In this document: piece by piece, positions 27,620 through 35,969 of the stretch | Layout: each line of letters starts with the position of its first letter | Position numbering within the stretch: position 1 is the first letter of the stretch | From: Neisseria sp. KEM232 | Lineage (GTDB): Bacteria; Pseudomonadota; Gammaproteobacteria; Burkholderiales; Neisseriaceae | DNA: 64,000 bases | Direction: 5' to 3' | NCBI RefSeq assembly: GCF_002237445.1 | Contig: NZ_CP022527.1 | Span: forward strand, 124,001 to 188,000 | Translations under genes and position numbers: made by a program | The notes under the pieces: model-generated | Database searches by the model: none | Told to the model about the DNA's origin: nothing | Seen by the model: the letters and a program-made list of their open reading frames with translations, nothing else

Positions 27620-27780
27620 GGGTGTGCTGACATTCAACATTTTGGCGGCTTTTCCGTCCTAAAACGGCATCTGCCGCGTTGAAAACACTCGCCAATGGAC
27701 GGCATTGGCTCGCATTTTCGCCTTGCATCTGCCATTTTATGCCGCAAAATCCGCTTCAAAAGTTGATTGTCAACACACCC
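27620..27780. mobile_element. MITE-like element, family B, copy 1 (161 bp)
   Basis: Ends begin GGGTGTGCTGACATTCAAC on the left and, read in reverse, GGGTGTGTTGACAATCAAC on the right. The interior resembles family A in order and spacing of blocks (TGCCGCGT, CTCGC, CCTTGCAT, CATTTT). TA follows the right end, but the left flank is not TA. It lies between acnD and prpF and has no coding capacity. Confidence 0.65.
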
Positions 27781-27904
27781 TATGGCGGCACAGGCCGTCT
27801 GAAACCAAGGCAGCCTGAAAAACGCGAAAGGCCGTCTGAAAACCCCAAAGGCAGCCTGAAAATCCCGTACAGGCCGTCTGAAAACCCACCACAAAGGACA
27901 CCCC

Positions 27905-29074
27905 ATGCCGCAAATCAAAATTCCCGCCGTCTATTACCGCGGCGGCACGTCCAAAGGCATCTTCTTCAAACGCAGCGACCTGCCCGCCGCCGCGCAGCAG
28001 CCCGGCGCCGCCCGCGACAGCATCCTGCTGCGCGTGCTCGGCAGCCCCGACCCCTACGGCAAACAGATAGACGGACTGGGCAACGCCAGCTCGTCTACCA
28101 GCAAAGCCGTGATTCTCGACACATCCGAGCGCCCCGATCACGACATCGACTATCTCTTCGGCCAAGTCGCCATCGACCGCCCCTTCGTCGATTGGAGCGG
28201 CAACTGTGGCAACCTGACTGCCGCCGTCGGCGCATTCGCCGTCTCGCAGGGGCTGGTGGACGCCGCCAAAATCCCCGAAAACGGCACCTGCACCGTCCGC
28301 ATCTGGCAGGCCAATATCGGCAAAACCATCGTCGCCCACGTTCCCATTGAAAACGGCCAAGTGGCCGAAACCGGCAGCTTCGAGCTCGACGGCGTCGCCT
28401 TTCCCGCCGCCGAAACCGTCATCGAATTTCTCGACCCCGCCGACGGCGCAGGCGAGATGTTCCCCACCGGCAACCTGACAGACGAGCTCACCGTCCCCGG
28501 CATCGGCAGCCTGAAAGCCACCCTGATCAACGCCGGCATCCCCACCGTCTTTCTCAACGCCGCCGACTTGGGCTACAGCGGCCGCGAAAGCCAGGACGAC
28601 ATCAACGCCAACCCCGCCGAACTGGAAAAACTCGAAACCATCCGCGCCCACGCCGCCCTGAAAATGGGACTGATCCAAACGCTGTCCGAAGCGCAAACCC
28701 GCGCCCACACCCCGAAAATCGCCTGGGTCGCCCCCAGCGCCGCCTACACCGCAGCGGGCGGCAAAATCATTGCCGCCGAAGACACCGACCTGCTGGTACG
28801 CGCCATGAGCATGGGCAAACTGCACCACGCCATGATGGGTACCGCTTCCGTTGCCATCGCCGCCGCCGCCGCCGTTCCCGGCACCCTGGTCAATCTCGCC
28901 GCCGGCGGTATCGCGCGCGACGCCGTACGCTTCGGCCACCCGTCCGGCACCCTGCGTGTCGGCGCCGCCGCCCGCTGCGAACAAGGCCGCTGGCGCGTCG
29001 CCAAAGCCGTGATGAGCCGCAGCGCCCGCGTGATTATGGAAGGCAGCGTACGCGTGCCGGATGATTGTTTTTAG
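27905..29074 (+). CDS. prpF: 2-methylaconitate cis-trans isomerase
   Basis: A 389-residue PrpF protein that isomerises the methylaconitate made by AcnD so that it can be hydrated to 2-methylisocitrate. Family features are the N-terminal IPAVYYRGGTSKGIFF, GNCGNLTAAVGAFAV with a catalytic-region Cys, and KLHHAMMGTASVAIA. Start ATG at 27905 follows AAAGGA. It is separated from acnD by 333 bp holding an inverted-repeat element and DUS copies, so it may need its own promoter. Confidence 0.95.
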   Translation: MPQIKIPAVYYRGGTSKGIFFKRSDLPAAAQQPGAARDSILLRVLGSPDPYGKQIDGLGNASSSTSKAVILDTSERPDHDIDYLFGQVAIDRPFVDWSGNCGNLTAAVGAFAVSQGLVDAAKIPENGTCTVRIWQANIGKTIVAHVPIENGQVAETGSFELDGVAFPAAETVIEFLDPADGAGEMFPTGNLTDELTVPGIGSLKATLINAGIPTVFLNAADLGYSGRESQDDINANPAELEKLETIRAHAALKMGLIQTLSEAQTRAHTPKIAWVAPSAAYTAAGGKIIAAEDTDLLVRAMSMGKLHHAMMGTASVAIAAAAAVPGTLVNLAAGGIARDAVRFGHPSGTLRVGAAARCEQGRWRVAKAVMSRSARVIMEGSVRVPDDCF

Positions 29075-29115
29075 GCGGTTTTGCGCCATGGCATAAATCA
29101 TGCATGCGCAGCAAA

Positions 29116-29157
29116 AAGGCCGTCTGAAAACCTGTAATACAGGTTTTCAGACGGCCT
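29116..29157 (+). terminator. Long DUS hairpin after prpF
   Basis: AAGGCCGTCTGAAAACCTGT and its complement form a 19-20-bp perfect stem with a three-base loop. Confidence 0.75.
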
Positions 29158-29346
29158 CCCGCTTTTTTAAGATTCCCCCCCGCCCGTCAAACCCGCACCA
29201 ACGAAGCCATGACGCAATTAATGGTGCAATACGGCAGACAAGGCAGCTGTTCGCAGGACTACGGAGACTGATTGCCAACGAATCTTAAGGCCGTCTGAAA
29301 ACGGGAGAATCCGCTTTCAGACGGCCTTTTTAAGGGTAAAGCCTTA
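29158..29346. other. Intergenic debris with second DUS hairpin
   Basis: The stretch carries a short frame ending MTQLMVQYGRQGSCSQDYGD-stop (about 29207-29270), which looks like the tail of a lost gene but is not recognised. It is followed by another DUS hairpin with T-run (29287-29332). Confidence 0.4.
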
Positions 29347-29508
29347 GGGGCTGTTGACATTCAGCTTGCGAGACGGTTTTTTGAGTAAAAAATGCCCGAA
29401 TGCAAGGAAAAAGCGCAGCAATGTTGGACACCTTGCGAGCATTTTTGACGCGGCAGGCGGGTATTTTTTGCCAAAAACACCGCCGCAAGGCTGATTGTCA
29501 ACAGACCC
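29347..29508. mobile_element. MITE-like element, family A, full copy 2 (162 bp, inverted)
   Basis: Near-identical reverse complement of 825-987, differing by one base in a homopolymer. It is flanked by TA (29345-29346 and 29509-29510). Its last base together with the flanking TA forms the TAG stop codon of the flavoprotein gene on the minus strand. Confidence 0.8.
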
Positions 29509-31340
29509 TAAGTCAACGCCTCTTTCACCGCGCGGTATGCTTGGTCGATGGCGTCCTGCACATAGGGCTTCCATGCCACGTCGCTGCCGGCCATCAGGAT
29601 GTTGCCCAGGTGTTTTTGCATTTTCGCGGTAGTGTCCGCCGCGTTTCGCTCGGTGTTGAACAAATCCAGCCGCTCGTAGCTGTAGCCGTGCGACCAGCGG
29701 TTGATGGAAACGTCGAGCAAGTCGTTGTCGAGATTTTCGCCCGCGAGCGCGTAGATGGCGCGGAGCTGTTTGAGCATTTCTTCTTTAATCGCGTCAAAGG
29801 TCATGCCCGCCAGTTTGCCGCGCCCTTTTTTATACATTTCCTGCGGCGTTTTGCCTTCGGTGGCGGTGGCGATGTGCGCCATGTGGATTACGATCGGCTC
29901 GTCGGGCGTTTTGGCGAATTGGTAGTCGCCGATGCTGACGGGGTCGTCCAGTTTCACGTCGCAGAAGAAGGCGGCGGGCGAATACAGGCGGTGTACGCCG
30001 AGTTTTTTGAAGGCGCGGGCGTTTTTTACCAGGGCATTGGCGTAAACCATGGGCGTGCGCGAGTTGCTCAGCTCGGCCGTTTTTTGTGCTTCGGGCATTT
30101 CGGGCATGATTTTCGCCGCCAGCGCGCTGTGTCCCGCGAAAATGCATTTCGCCGCGTCGGCGCGCGCCAAGTCTTGGCTGCTCGGGGTTTTGTATGCCAC
30201 CGCCACGCCGTTTGCCGTGTTTTGCACAATCAGCGCGGTGCTGTTGAGGCGGATGCGGACGTTGTTGGAGGGCAAGTCGAGTTTGCCATAGTCAAACTGC
30301 GCGGTAACGATGTCTTCCATGGTATTGCCTGCGGCGATGCCGGGGATGAGTTTGCGCACCAAAAGGCGGGCGATGGAAGCGTTGCCGTCGGGGAAGTGGT
30401 AGATATAGGGCTCTTCGGTGTGGGCTGTGTGGCTGATTTGCAGGTTTTGCACGCCGGGGTAGCCGTCTTCCAGCGCGGAATAAACGGAAATGGCGTGGAT
30501 GGAAATGCCCCAGTATTCGCTGCTGATTTGGGTGAGGTAGTTGAGGGCGCTTTCGGGCAGCTTGGCGGTGTTTTTCAGGAAATCGTAGTAGCTCGTGCTG
30601 TGGGCAAGCTCGGTGCGCTCGCGTTTGCTTTTGCCCTGCCAGTGGTCGGCGGGCTTGGTGTACAGCGCGGTGAGCGCGGCGCGGGCGTCTTCGGGCATGG
30701 GGAATTGGGCGATAAGGTCGGCGGATTGGGCGTTGCCGTTTTCAGGCTGTCCTGCGACGACGGCGTTTTTGCCGAAGGTGGCTTCGTCGAAGAATACGCC
30801 TTCTTTCAAGCCCCATTTTTCATACAGGGTTTGGTCGAAATAGCGGTTGAATTTGGTGTAGTCGATGCCGAGGTCGTGCAAGAGCTGCTTGGCTTGGCGC
30901 GAATAGCCTGTTTTTGGGGAGTCGATGGATTCGCTGCCGCCGTAGCCCAAGATGAGTTTGCCGTTTGCATTGAATTCGTTGCGGATGGCGTGTCCGCCGA
31001 AGTCCTGATGCGCGTCCAAAATCAGGATTTTGGCTTTGGGGCGGGATTTTCGATAGAGATAGGCGGCGGTCAAACCGCTTAATCCTGCGCCGATCACGAT
31101 TAAATCGTATTGCTCGCCGGCTTTTTCGGGCAGGGTAACGCTTTGTCCGCGCAGGGCAAGGCCGTGGGCGGCGGCCTGGCTGCCGTCGTTGTCGCCCATC
31201 AGTGTGCGGATCAGCGCGGGCGGGTAATACGCGGCGGCTTCTTCTGCGGCGAGCACGCGGTAAACGGGGCCAGCGAAGGCGAATGCGCCGACGGCGGCGG
31301 TGCTTTTGAGAAAGCGGCGGCGTGTGAGGTGTAAGGGCAT
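29508..31340 (-). CDS. Tat-exported FAD-dependent amine oxidase, spermidine dehydrogenase-like
   Basis: A 610-residue flavoprotein with a twin-arginine signal (LTRRRFLKSTAAVGAFAFAG), so it is folded before export to the periplasm. The FAD-binding fold starts at YDLIVIGAGLSGLTAAYL (about residue 80) and includes ILILDAHQDFGGHA. Overall length and architecture resemble spermidine dehydrogenase SpdH of Pseudomonas, which oxidises spermidine with FAD and haem; this substrate is an inference. The TAG stop codon is completed by the terminal base of the adjacent element. No partner gene is adjacent; a PotD homologue lies 7 kb away. Confidence 0.7.
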   Translation of the reverse strand: MPLHLTRRRFLKSTAAVGAFAFAGPVYRVLAAEEAAAYYPPALIRTLMGDNDGSQAAAHGLALRGQSVTLPEKAGEQYDLIVIGAGLSGLTAAYLYRKSRPKAKILILDAHQDFGGHAIRNEFNANGKLILGYGGSESIDSPKTGYSRQAKQLLHDLGIDYTKFNRYFDQTLYEKWGLKEGVFFDEATFGKNAVVAGQPENGNAQSADLIAQFPMPEDARAALTALYTKPADHWQGKSKRERTELAHSTSYYDFLKNTAKLPESALNYLTQISSEYWGISIHAISVYSALEDGYPGVQNLQISHTAHTEEPYIYHFPDGNASIARLLVRKLIPGIAAGNTMEDIVTAQFDYGKLDLPSNNVRIRLNSTALIVQNTANGVAVAYKTPSSQDLARADAAKCIFAGHSALAAKIMPEMPEAQKTAELSNSRTPMVYANALVKNARAFKKLGVHRLYSPAAFFCDVKLDDPVSIGDYQFAKTPDEPIVIHMAHIATATEGKTPQEMYKKGRGKLAGMTFDAIKEEMLKQLRAIYALAGENLDNDLLDVSINRWSHGYSYERLDLFNTERNAADTTAKMQKHLGNILMAGSDVAWKPYVQDAIDQAYRAVKEALT

Positions 31341-31589
31341 GGTGGTGTTCCTTTTTGTTGTGGTTAAAAAAGGGGCGATTGTACCGAAAGACGGAGCGGG
31401 CTTGAATGAGGCCGTCTGAAAGACAGCTTTTTGTGTGGGGAAAGATGGCAGGCGATGGTTTAACTTCGTTGAAGCCTGCGGCTTTCAGGCTTCTTTCAGC
31501 CCTGCTTTACTTACTGGCGCATATCGAATCAGCACGGCGGCCTGTTTTTCCGTACCGCCCAACGCTTGCGGCGCGGACGAATCGCTCAC
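31341..31589. other. Upstream region of the flavoprotein gene
   Basis: It holds the flavoprotein promoter area, one DUS, and a copy of the DUS-linked TTCGTTGAAG motif near 31460. A small minus-strand frame starting GTG (VSDSSAPQALGG) directly follows the decayed gene at 31590 but is not convincing as a gene. Confidence 0.4.
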
Positions 31590-31969
31590 CTAAAAGCAAG
31601 ACGAGTAATCCTTGTCAAAAACATAGGCATATTCGTAGCCGCAAAGTGCGTCCAAATTCGCCAAGTCCGCTGCTATTGCTTGCGATGGGGCGGCAAACAG
31701 CGGCAGGGCGTTGCCCTGAAAAACGTAGTGCCGCAACACATACAGCTCTTGCGCGGGAAACCACTCTGCCAATGCGGCGGGCGTGCAGATTTCTCCGTCT
31801 GCGGCGTAGAACGGTCTTTTAAATGAGAAGACGGTTTTATCCTTTAATTGTCCGTTTACCCGTATCTTTTTCACACCGATGTTGCCGTTAAAGAAACGCC
31901 CGATTAAGCGTCGGACGATTTTTTCGGCGGATTTGGGGGCGATAAGGGCGGGTAGGCAAATTCTTTCAT
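31590..31969 (-). pseudogene. Hypothetical protein gene with probable N-terminal frameshift
   Basis: A 94-residue frame starting GTG at 31874 (VKKIRVNGQLKDK) ends FDKDYSSCF. The same frame stays protein-like upstream (LIAPKSAEKIVRRLIGRFFNGN) without a start codon, while an ATG at 31969 opens MKEFAYP in another frame. A one-base shift in the GGCGGGTAGG region (about 31945-31955) would join them into a protein of about 125 residues. The product is not recognised. If the short form is translated from GTG it would still be truncated. Confidence 0.5.
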
Positions 31970-32021
31970 GGCGCGGGTTTCTTTGTTGGAGAGGCCGTCT
32001 GAAAAGCCGGATAAGGGGTTT

Positions 32022-32540
32022 TCAGACGGCCTGATGAGACGAACTAATACTGCATGCCAGTAATACAAAGCCGTAGGCAAACCACAGCCAAACTGCCAGC
32101 GAAATCATCCGTTTGCCGCTATGGTGATGTCGTTTGTGACAGCCTGAAAGCAGGCAAACGGCGATTATCAGCAGCACCATCGCGGTGGGCGCAATCAGGC
32201 TTGGCCACTCTGCAACATGGGGCAGGTAGGCAAACCAGCCGATTGTGCCGGCCATCAGCCACAGCAGCACGGGCGAGAGCAGTATTTCCAGTGCGAAACC
32301 GGAATGCTGCATCGCGGCAGGCAGCGTAAACAGCATAAGCAGCAACAGCGTTGCAATATGCGGCAACAACAGGACGTAGAGCCACGGTTTCAGGCTGCCG
32401 CGCATGGCTCGACCGTCTGCCAAACACATGGCATCCAACACGCCAAAAACGCCGCCTGCAACCGTGGTTGCCGATGTGGTGCAGGTGCGGTTTTGCAGCA
32501 CTTGGCCGCGAAAGGCGTTGATGTTGGGGGTGTTGCCCAT
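32022..32540 (-). CDS. Hypothetical membrane protein
   Basis: A 172-residue protein with four hydrophobic segments (about 45-75, 85-105, 108-130, 140-162) and a polar N-terminus (MGNTPNINAFRGQVLQNRT). I do not recognise a family. ATG at 32540 is preferred; the frame further upstream only translates a kingDUS hairpin. The C-terminus QAV and the stop codon are supplied by a DUS (CAGGCCGTCTGA). Its neighbours are decayed genes, and its own expression is uncertain. Confidence 0.6.
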   Translation of the reverse strand: MGNTPNINAFRGQVLQNRTCTTSATTVAGGVFGVLDAMCLADGRAMRGSLKPWLYVLLLPHIATLLLLMLFTLPAAMQHSGFALEILLSPVLLWLMAGTIGWFAYLPHVAEWPSLIAPTAMVLLIIAVCLLSGCHKRHHHSGKRMISLAVWLWFAYGFVLLACSISSSHQAV

Positions 32541-32672
32541 GGTTTTCCCTTGCTCTTGGTTTGGCAGCCTGAAAGTGCAAAGCTGACTTTCAGGCTGCGT
32601 TTGGTTTTTAGCTTCGCTACTTTGCTGCACTGCGCTGCGCAGCCGGCATCAGAGCAAGCGTAGCCGTGTATG

Positions 32673-32708
32673 GCGTAGGGTGTGTAGCTTTGCCACACAC
32701 GCGGTTGG
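32673..32708. repeat. TAGGGTGTGT palindrome, copy 1
   Basis: GGCGTAGGGTGTGTAGC and GCCACACACGCGG form an imperfect inverted repeat; a close relative is at 38305-38338. Confidence 0.6.
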
Positions 32709-32769
32709 CAGGTTTTCCGCCCAAGCCCGCGTGCGTGCCTGCTGCAGACCCCCAGCGCCGGCTGCTGGT

Positions 32770-33437
32770 TTAGTGTTTGCATTCGGGCCAGGTTTCTATG
32801 GGCAGGCAGTTGCCGTATCGGGCGTTGCATTGCTGTATGGCCTGCGATTGGGCGTCGGTTTCGGTCATCACGGGGAGTTGGTTGCCTGCGCCGCGGTCGC
32901 TGTTGAAGGATTCAATGTCGAGATAACGCACAACGGCAAGCTGCGCTTTGCCTCGGCTGCCTCTGCTGCGGGCGGCGGCGATGCACACGGGACTGGTTTC
33001 GCGCAGGAAAACGGCTTCGGGGCTGCATGCAGCGCGACCGCCGTTGCGGGCAGTTTCGTTGCACAGGCGCAAGGCTTGGCTGCGGGCGGAAGAGAATGTG
33101 GCGGGCGGCTTGCCGGATGCGCCGCTGCCGCCGCCGAGCGAGCCGTGCAGGCCGCCGGGTTCGAGGATGCCGACTACATGGCCGGGCTGGATGGGATCGG
33201 CCTTGATTGCTTTGTTGTTTAATCCCCTAGACCACCAATGCTGATTAGGCTGCTCGCTGTAAGGCTGTGCGTTGTTTGAAGTGCAGACTGCTTGCCCGAC
33301 GGGAGTCTTCCACCCCTGCCGTCGGGAACTACACAGATTAGTGCGCCTCCGTGCAGTGTGCCGCCATAGGGGCAGGAGCAGCCTGCGGCGGCAGGTGCGG
33401 CATACAGCGCGGCGGCAAGGGCGAAAGCGTGGAACAT
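32770..33437 (-). pseudogene. Secreted Cys-rich DUF4189-like protein, frameshifted
   Basis: One frame (from 33437) encodes a signal peptide and start of a mature protein (MFHAFALAAALYAAPAAAG, then CSCPYGGTLHGG). A second frame carries the rest: GWKTPVGQAVCTSNNAQPY, repeated A..AL..C patterns such as ARSQALRLCNETARNGG, and QAIQQCNARYGNCLPIE near the end. The pattern is like DUF4189 secreted proteins. The shift lies at the CCCC tract 33313-33316 (plus strand). An element remnant sits only about 10 bp upstream of the ATG and has probably removed the promoter, so the gene looks dead. Confidence 0.65.
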
Positions 33438-33446
33438 CAGGGATTT

Positions 33447-33500
33447 GGGCGGGTATTTTTTGCCAAAAACACCGCCGCAAAGCTGATTGTCAACAGCCCC
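33447..33500. mobile_element. MITE-like element, family A, one-end remnant (about 54 bp)
   Basis: Matches the right-hand third of the 29347-29508 copy, with one substitution in the terminal repeat, and ends CAACAGCCCC followed by TA. The other two thirds are missing, replaced by the start of the DUF4189-like gene. Confidence 0.75.
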
Positions 33501-33655
33501 TAGTGTCTAGGCTACCCGAAAAATGGAAGCTGCGGTTCGGCGTTTCTTTGGTTGTGGGATGGTTTAGGCAGCCTGAAAACAGGCGAAGCGGGTTTCAGCA
33601 AAGCTAAAACGGCATCTAAAAATGTTTTCAGACGGCCTTTTGGCTTTCAGGCTGC

Positions 33656-35134
33656 CTACAAGCCCAACTCCCCCCACATCGCATCCACCTTCGCCGCTAC
33701 ATCGGCATCGCGTTCAATCACGCGCCCCCATTCGCGCTGGGTTTCGCCCAGCCATTTGTTGGTGGCGTCCAAGCCCATTTTGCCGCCGAGTCCGCTCACG
33801 GGGCTGGCGAAATCGAGATAATCAATCGGCGTATTTTCCACCAACACGGTATCGCGCACGGGGTCCATGCGCGTGGTAATCGCCCAGATGACTTCTTTCC
33901 AGTCGCGCACGTTCACATCATCATCTACCACAATGATGAATTTGGTGTACATAAACTGGCGCAGGAACGACCAGCAGCCCATCATCACGCGCTTGGCGTG
34001 GCCGGCGTATTGTTTTTTCATGCTCACGACTGCCATGCGGTAGGAGCAGCCTTCGGGCGGCAGGTAGAAATCGGTAATTTCGGGGAACTGCTTTTGCAAC
34101 AGCGGAACGAACACTTCGTTCAGCGCCACGCCCAGCACGGCCGGTTCGTCGGGCGGTTTGCCTGTGTAGGTGGAGTGGTAAATCGGGTTTTCGCGCATGG
34201 TGATGCGTTCGACCGTGAATACTGGGAAATGGTCCTGCTCGTTGTAATAGCCCGTATGGTCGCCGTATGGGCCTTCCAACGCGGTTTCGTTCGGATGGAT
34301 GACGCCTTCCAGTACGATTTCGGCACGTGCGGGCACTTGCAAATCGTTGCCGATACATTTCACCAGTTCCGTCCGCGAACCGCGCAGCAGTCCGGCAAAC
34401 TGGTATTCGCTCAAGGTATCGGGAACGGGCGTTACCGCGCCCAAAATGGTGGCGGGGTCGCAGCCGAGTACGACGGCGACGGGATACGGCGTATCGGGAT
34501 TGAGTTTGCGGAACTCCTGATAATCCAGAGCGCCGCCGCGATGCGACAGCCAGCGCATAATCAGCTTGTTTTTGCCGATTAATTGCTGGCGGTAAATGCC
34601 TAAGTTTTGGCGTTTTTTGTTTGGTCCGCGCGTGACGGTCAAGCCCCACGTTACCAGCGGCGCAACGTCTTCCGGCCAGCAATGTTGAATCGGAAGTTTA
34701 TACAAATCAACGTCTTCGCCTTCCAACACGATTTCCTGACACGGCGCGTTTTTCACCACGTTCGGCGCCATGCTCCAAATGTCTTTCAACAGCGGCAGTT
34801 TGGAAAACGCGTCTTTGATGCCCTTGGGCGGTTCGGGTTCTTTCAGGTACGCCAGCGTCTGCCCGATTTCGCGCAGCTTGGCGACGCTGTCCGCGCCCAT
34901 GCCCATCGCCACTCGCTCGGGCGTGCCGAACAGGTTGGTGAGCACGGGAAAATCGTAGCGGCTGCCGTCGGGGCGCACGGCATTTTCAAACAGCAGCGCC
35001 GGCCCTTCGGCACGCAATATGCGGTCGGCGATTTCGGTCATCTCCAAATGCGGCGAAACGGGCGCGGCGATGCGTTTCAGACGGCCTGTTTGTTCCAATT
35101 GGGCGATAAATTCGCGCAGGTCTTTGTATTTCAT
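33656..35134 (-). CDS. ubiD: 4-hydroxy-3-polyprenylbenzoate decarboxylase (UbiD)
   Basis: A 492-residue decarboxylase of ubiquinone synthesis that uses prenylated FMN. It starts MKYKDLREFIAQLEQTGRLKRI; the upstream codons of the longer frame are not family-like. Conserved regions are NLGIYRQQLIGKNKLIMRWL, the metal/prFMN region around VLEGVIHPNETALEGPYGDHTGYYN with its Glu residues, and PVSGLGGKMGLDATNKW. It shares the pathway with ubiC (14.4 kb). The prenyl-FMN synthase UbiX is not in this window. A DUS in its 5' part is read as TGRLKRI. Confidence 0.95.
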   Translation of the reverse strand: MKYKDLREFIAQLEQTGRLKRIAAPVSPHLEMTEIADRILRAEGPALLFENAVRPDGSRYDFPVLTNLFGTPERVAMGMGADSVAKLREIGQTLAYLKEPEPPKGIKDAFSKLPLLKDIWSMAPNVVKNAPCQEIVLEGEDVDLYKLPIQHCWPEDVAPLVTWGLTVTRGPNKKRQNLGIYRQQLIGKNKLIMRWLSHRGGALDYQEFRKLNPDTPYPVAVVLGCDPATILGAVTPVPDTLSEYQFAGLLRGSRTELVKCIGNDLQVPARAEIVLEGVIHPNETALEGPYGDHTGYYNEQDHFPVFTVERITMRENPIYHSTYTGKPPDEPAVLGVALNEVFVPLLQKQFPEITDFYLPPEGCSYRMAVVSMKKQYAGHAKRVMMGCWSFLRQFMYTKFIIVVDDDVNVRDWKEVIWAITTRMDPVRDTVLVENTPIDYLDFASPVSGLGGKMGLDATNKWLGETQREWGRVIERDADVAAKVDAMWGELGL

Positions 35135-35258
35135 GGGTAGTTTTCCAAGAAGGTTGGATTTTGTTTTGCAGACGGTTTTATCCGCCTGCACGGTTTTTTT
35201 GACAATCGCTTGTCTTTTTAGGGGTTTCGATTGTGACGAGCTCCCATAGGATTGGCAA

Positions 35259-35303
35259 GAGGCCGTCTGAAAATGCGGAAACAGGCTTTCAGACGGCCTC
35301 TTT
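35259..35303. terminator. DUS inverted pair between lipoprotein and ubiD genes
   Basis: AGAGGCCGTCTGAAA pairs with its complement. It lies downstream of the lipoprotein's own terminator and upstream of ubiD on the minus strand. Confidence 0.55.
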
Positions 35304-35321
35304 CGTCAGTGCAGGCAATGA

Positions 35322-35355
35322 AAAACCGCCGCCAGAAACTTTGCTGACGGCGGTT
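35322..35355 (-). terminator. Non-DUS intrinsic terminator after lipoprotein gene
   Basis: AAACCGCCG(C)CAG and CTGACGGCGGTTT form a G/C-rich stem; on the minus strand it ends in a run of five T. One of few terminators here not built from DUS. Confidence 0.75.
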
Positions 35356-35372
35356 TGCGGTATGGGAAAACC

Positions 35373-35690
35373 TTAGCGGAAGATGCGGACGATGCCGGCG
35401 ACGCCGCCAATCAAGCCCGCGCCTGCGGCGGCAGTACCCATTGTTTGACGGATGCTGTCGTGTTTGTTGGCACGTTTTTCGCGCTCCAGAGCCAGCTCTT
35501 CGGATACGTTGGCACGCTGGCGGCGGTGCTGTTCGAGCTGGGCGCGGCTGAGTTGGGCTTCTTTGCGGTTGCGGCCGGCATTGATGGCGGCGTTGTCGTC
35601 GCCGATGGCGTAGTCGCCGACGGATTGGCCGGGCGCGGCGCAGGCGCCCAGTGTCATGGCAATGATTAAAGGCAGAACGAGTGCTTTCAT
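35373..35690 (-). CDS. Small lipoprotein with glycine-zipper C-terminus
   Basis: A 105-residue lipoprotein; the signal ends MTLGAC (lipidated Cys about 17). The middle is a charged helix (NRKEAQLSRAQLEQHRRQRANVSEELALEREKRANKHDS) likely to form a coiled coil, described here by its residues 40-80. The C-terminal segment GTAAAGAGLIGGVAGIV has regularly spaced Gly/Ala as in glycine-zipper proteins that associate with membranes. Function unknown. It precedes nothing on its strand and may be co-transcribed with the next lipoprotein gene 39 bp upstream. Confidence 0.75.
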   Translation of the reverse strand: MKALVLPLIIAMTLGACAAPGQSVGDYAIGDDNAAINAGRNRKEAQLSRAQLEQHRRQRANVSEELALEREKRANKHDSIRQTMGTAAAGAGLIGGVAGIVRIFR

Positions 35691-35729
35691 AATAAAACCC
35701 CTATGTGGAAGATTTGTTTGTCGGTCGGA

Positions 35730-35969
35730 TTAGCGGATGATGTAAACCTTGCGGCCGCGGTTGGCGCGGTTGATGGCATCGGCGGCATCCATCATTTCTT
35801 CGCGGTTTTCGCGGCGGCGCTCTGCGCGTTCTGCGCGTTCTGCGCGGTCTACCGATTCGGCGTTGTGGCGCAGCTCTTCGGGGGAGAGTCTGCTGACGTA
35901 GGGCTGGCTGCCGACGCAGGCGCCCAGCGACAGGGCAGCGGCGAGAATCAGGGCTGTTTGTTTTAACAT
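35730..35969 (-). CDS. Small lipoprotein with tandem RAE repeat
   Basis: A 79-residue lipoprotein; signal ends LSLGAC (Cys about 18). The mature part is a highly charged helix containing RAERAERAE, encoded by three perfect 9-bp tandem repeats (35821-35847). It resembles its neighbour in signal and size, suggesting a paired or co-transcribed unit. Function unknown. Confidence 0.7.
   Translation of the reverse strand: MLKQTALILAAALSLGACVGSQPYVSRLSPEELRHNAESVDRAERAERAERRRENREEMMDAADAINRANRGRKVYIIR

Noticed and set aside
29400..31082. 560-residue plus-strand frame
   Set aside because: Antisense to the flavoprotein gene and starting in an inverted-repeat element; composition is that of a shadow.
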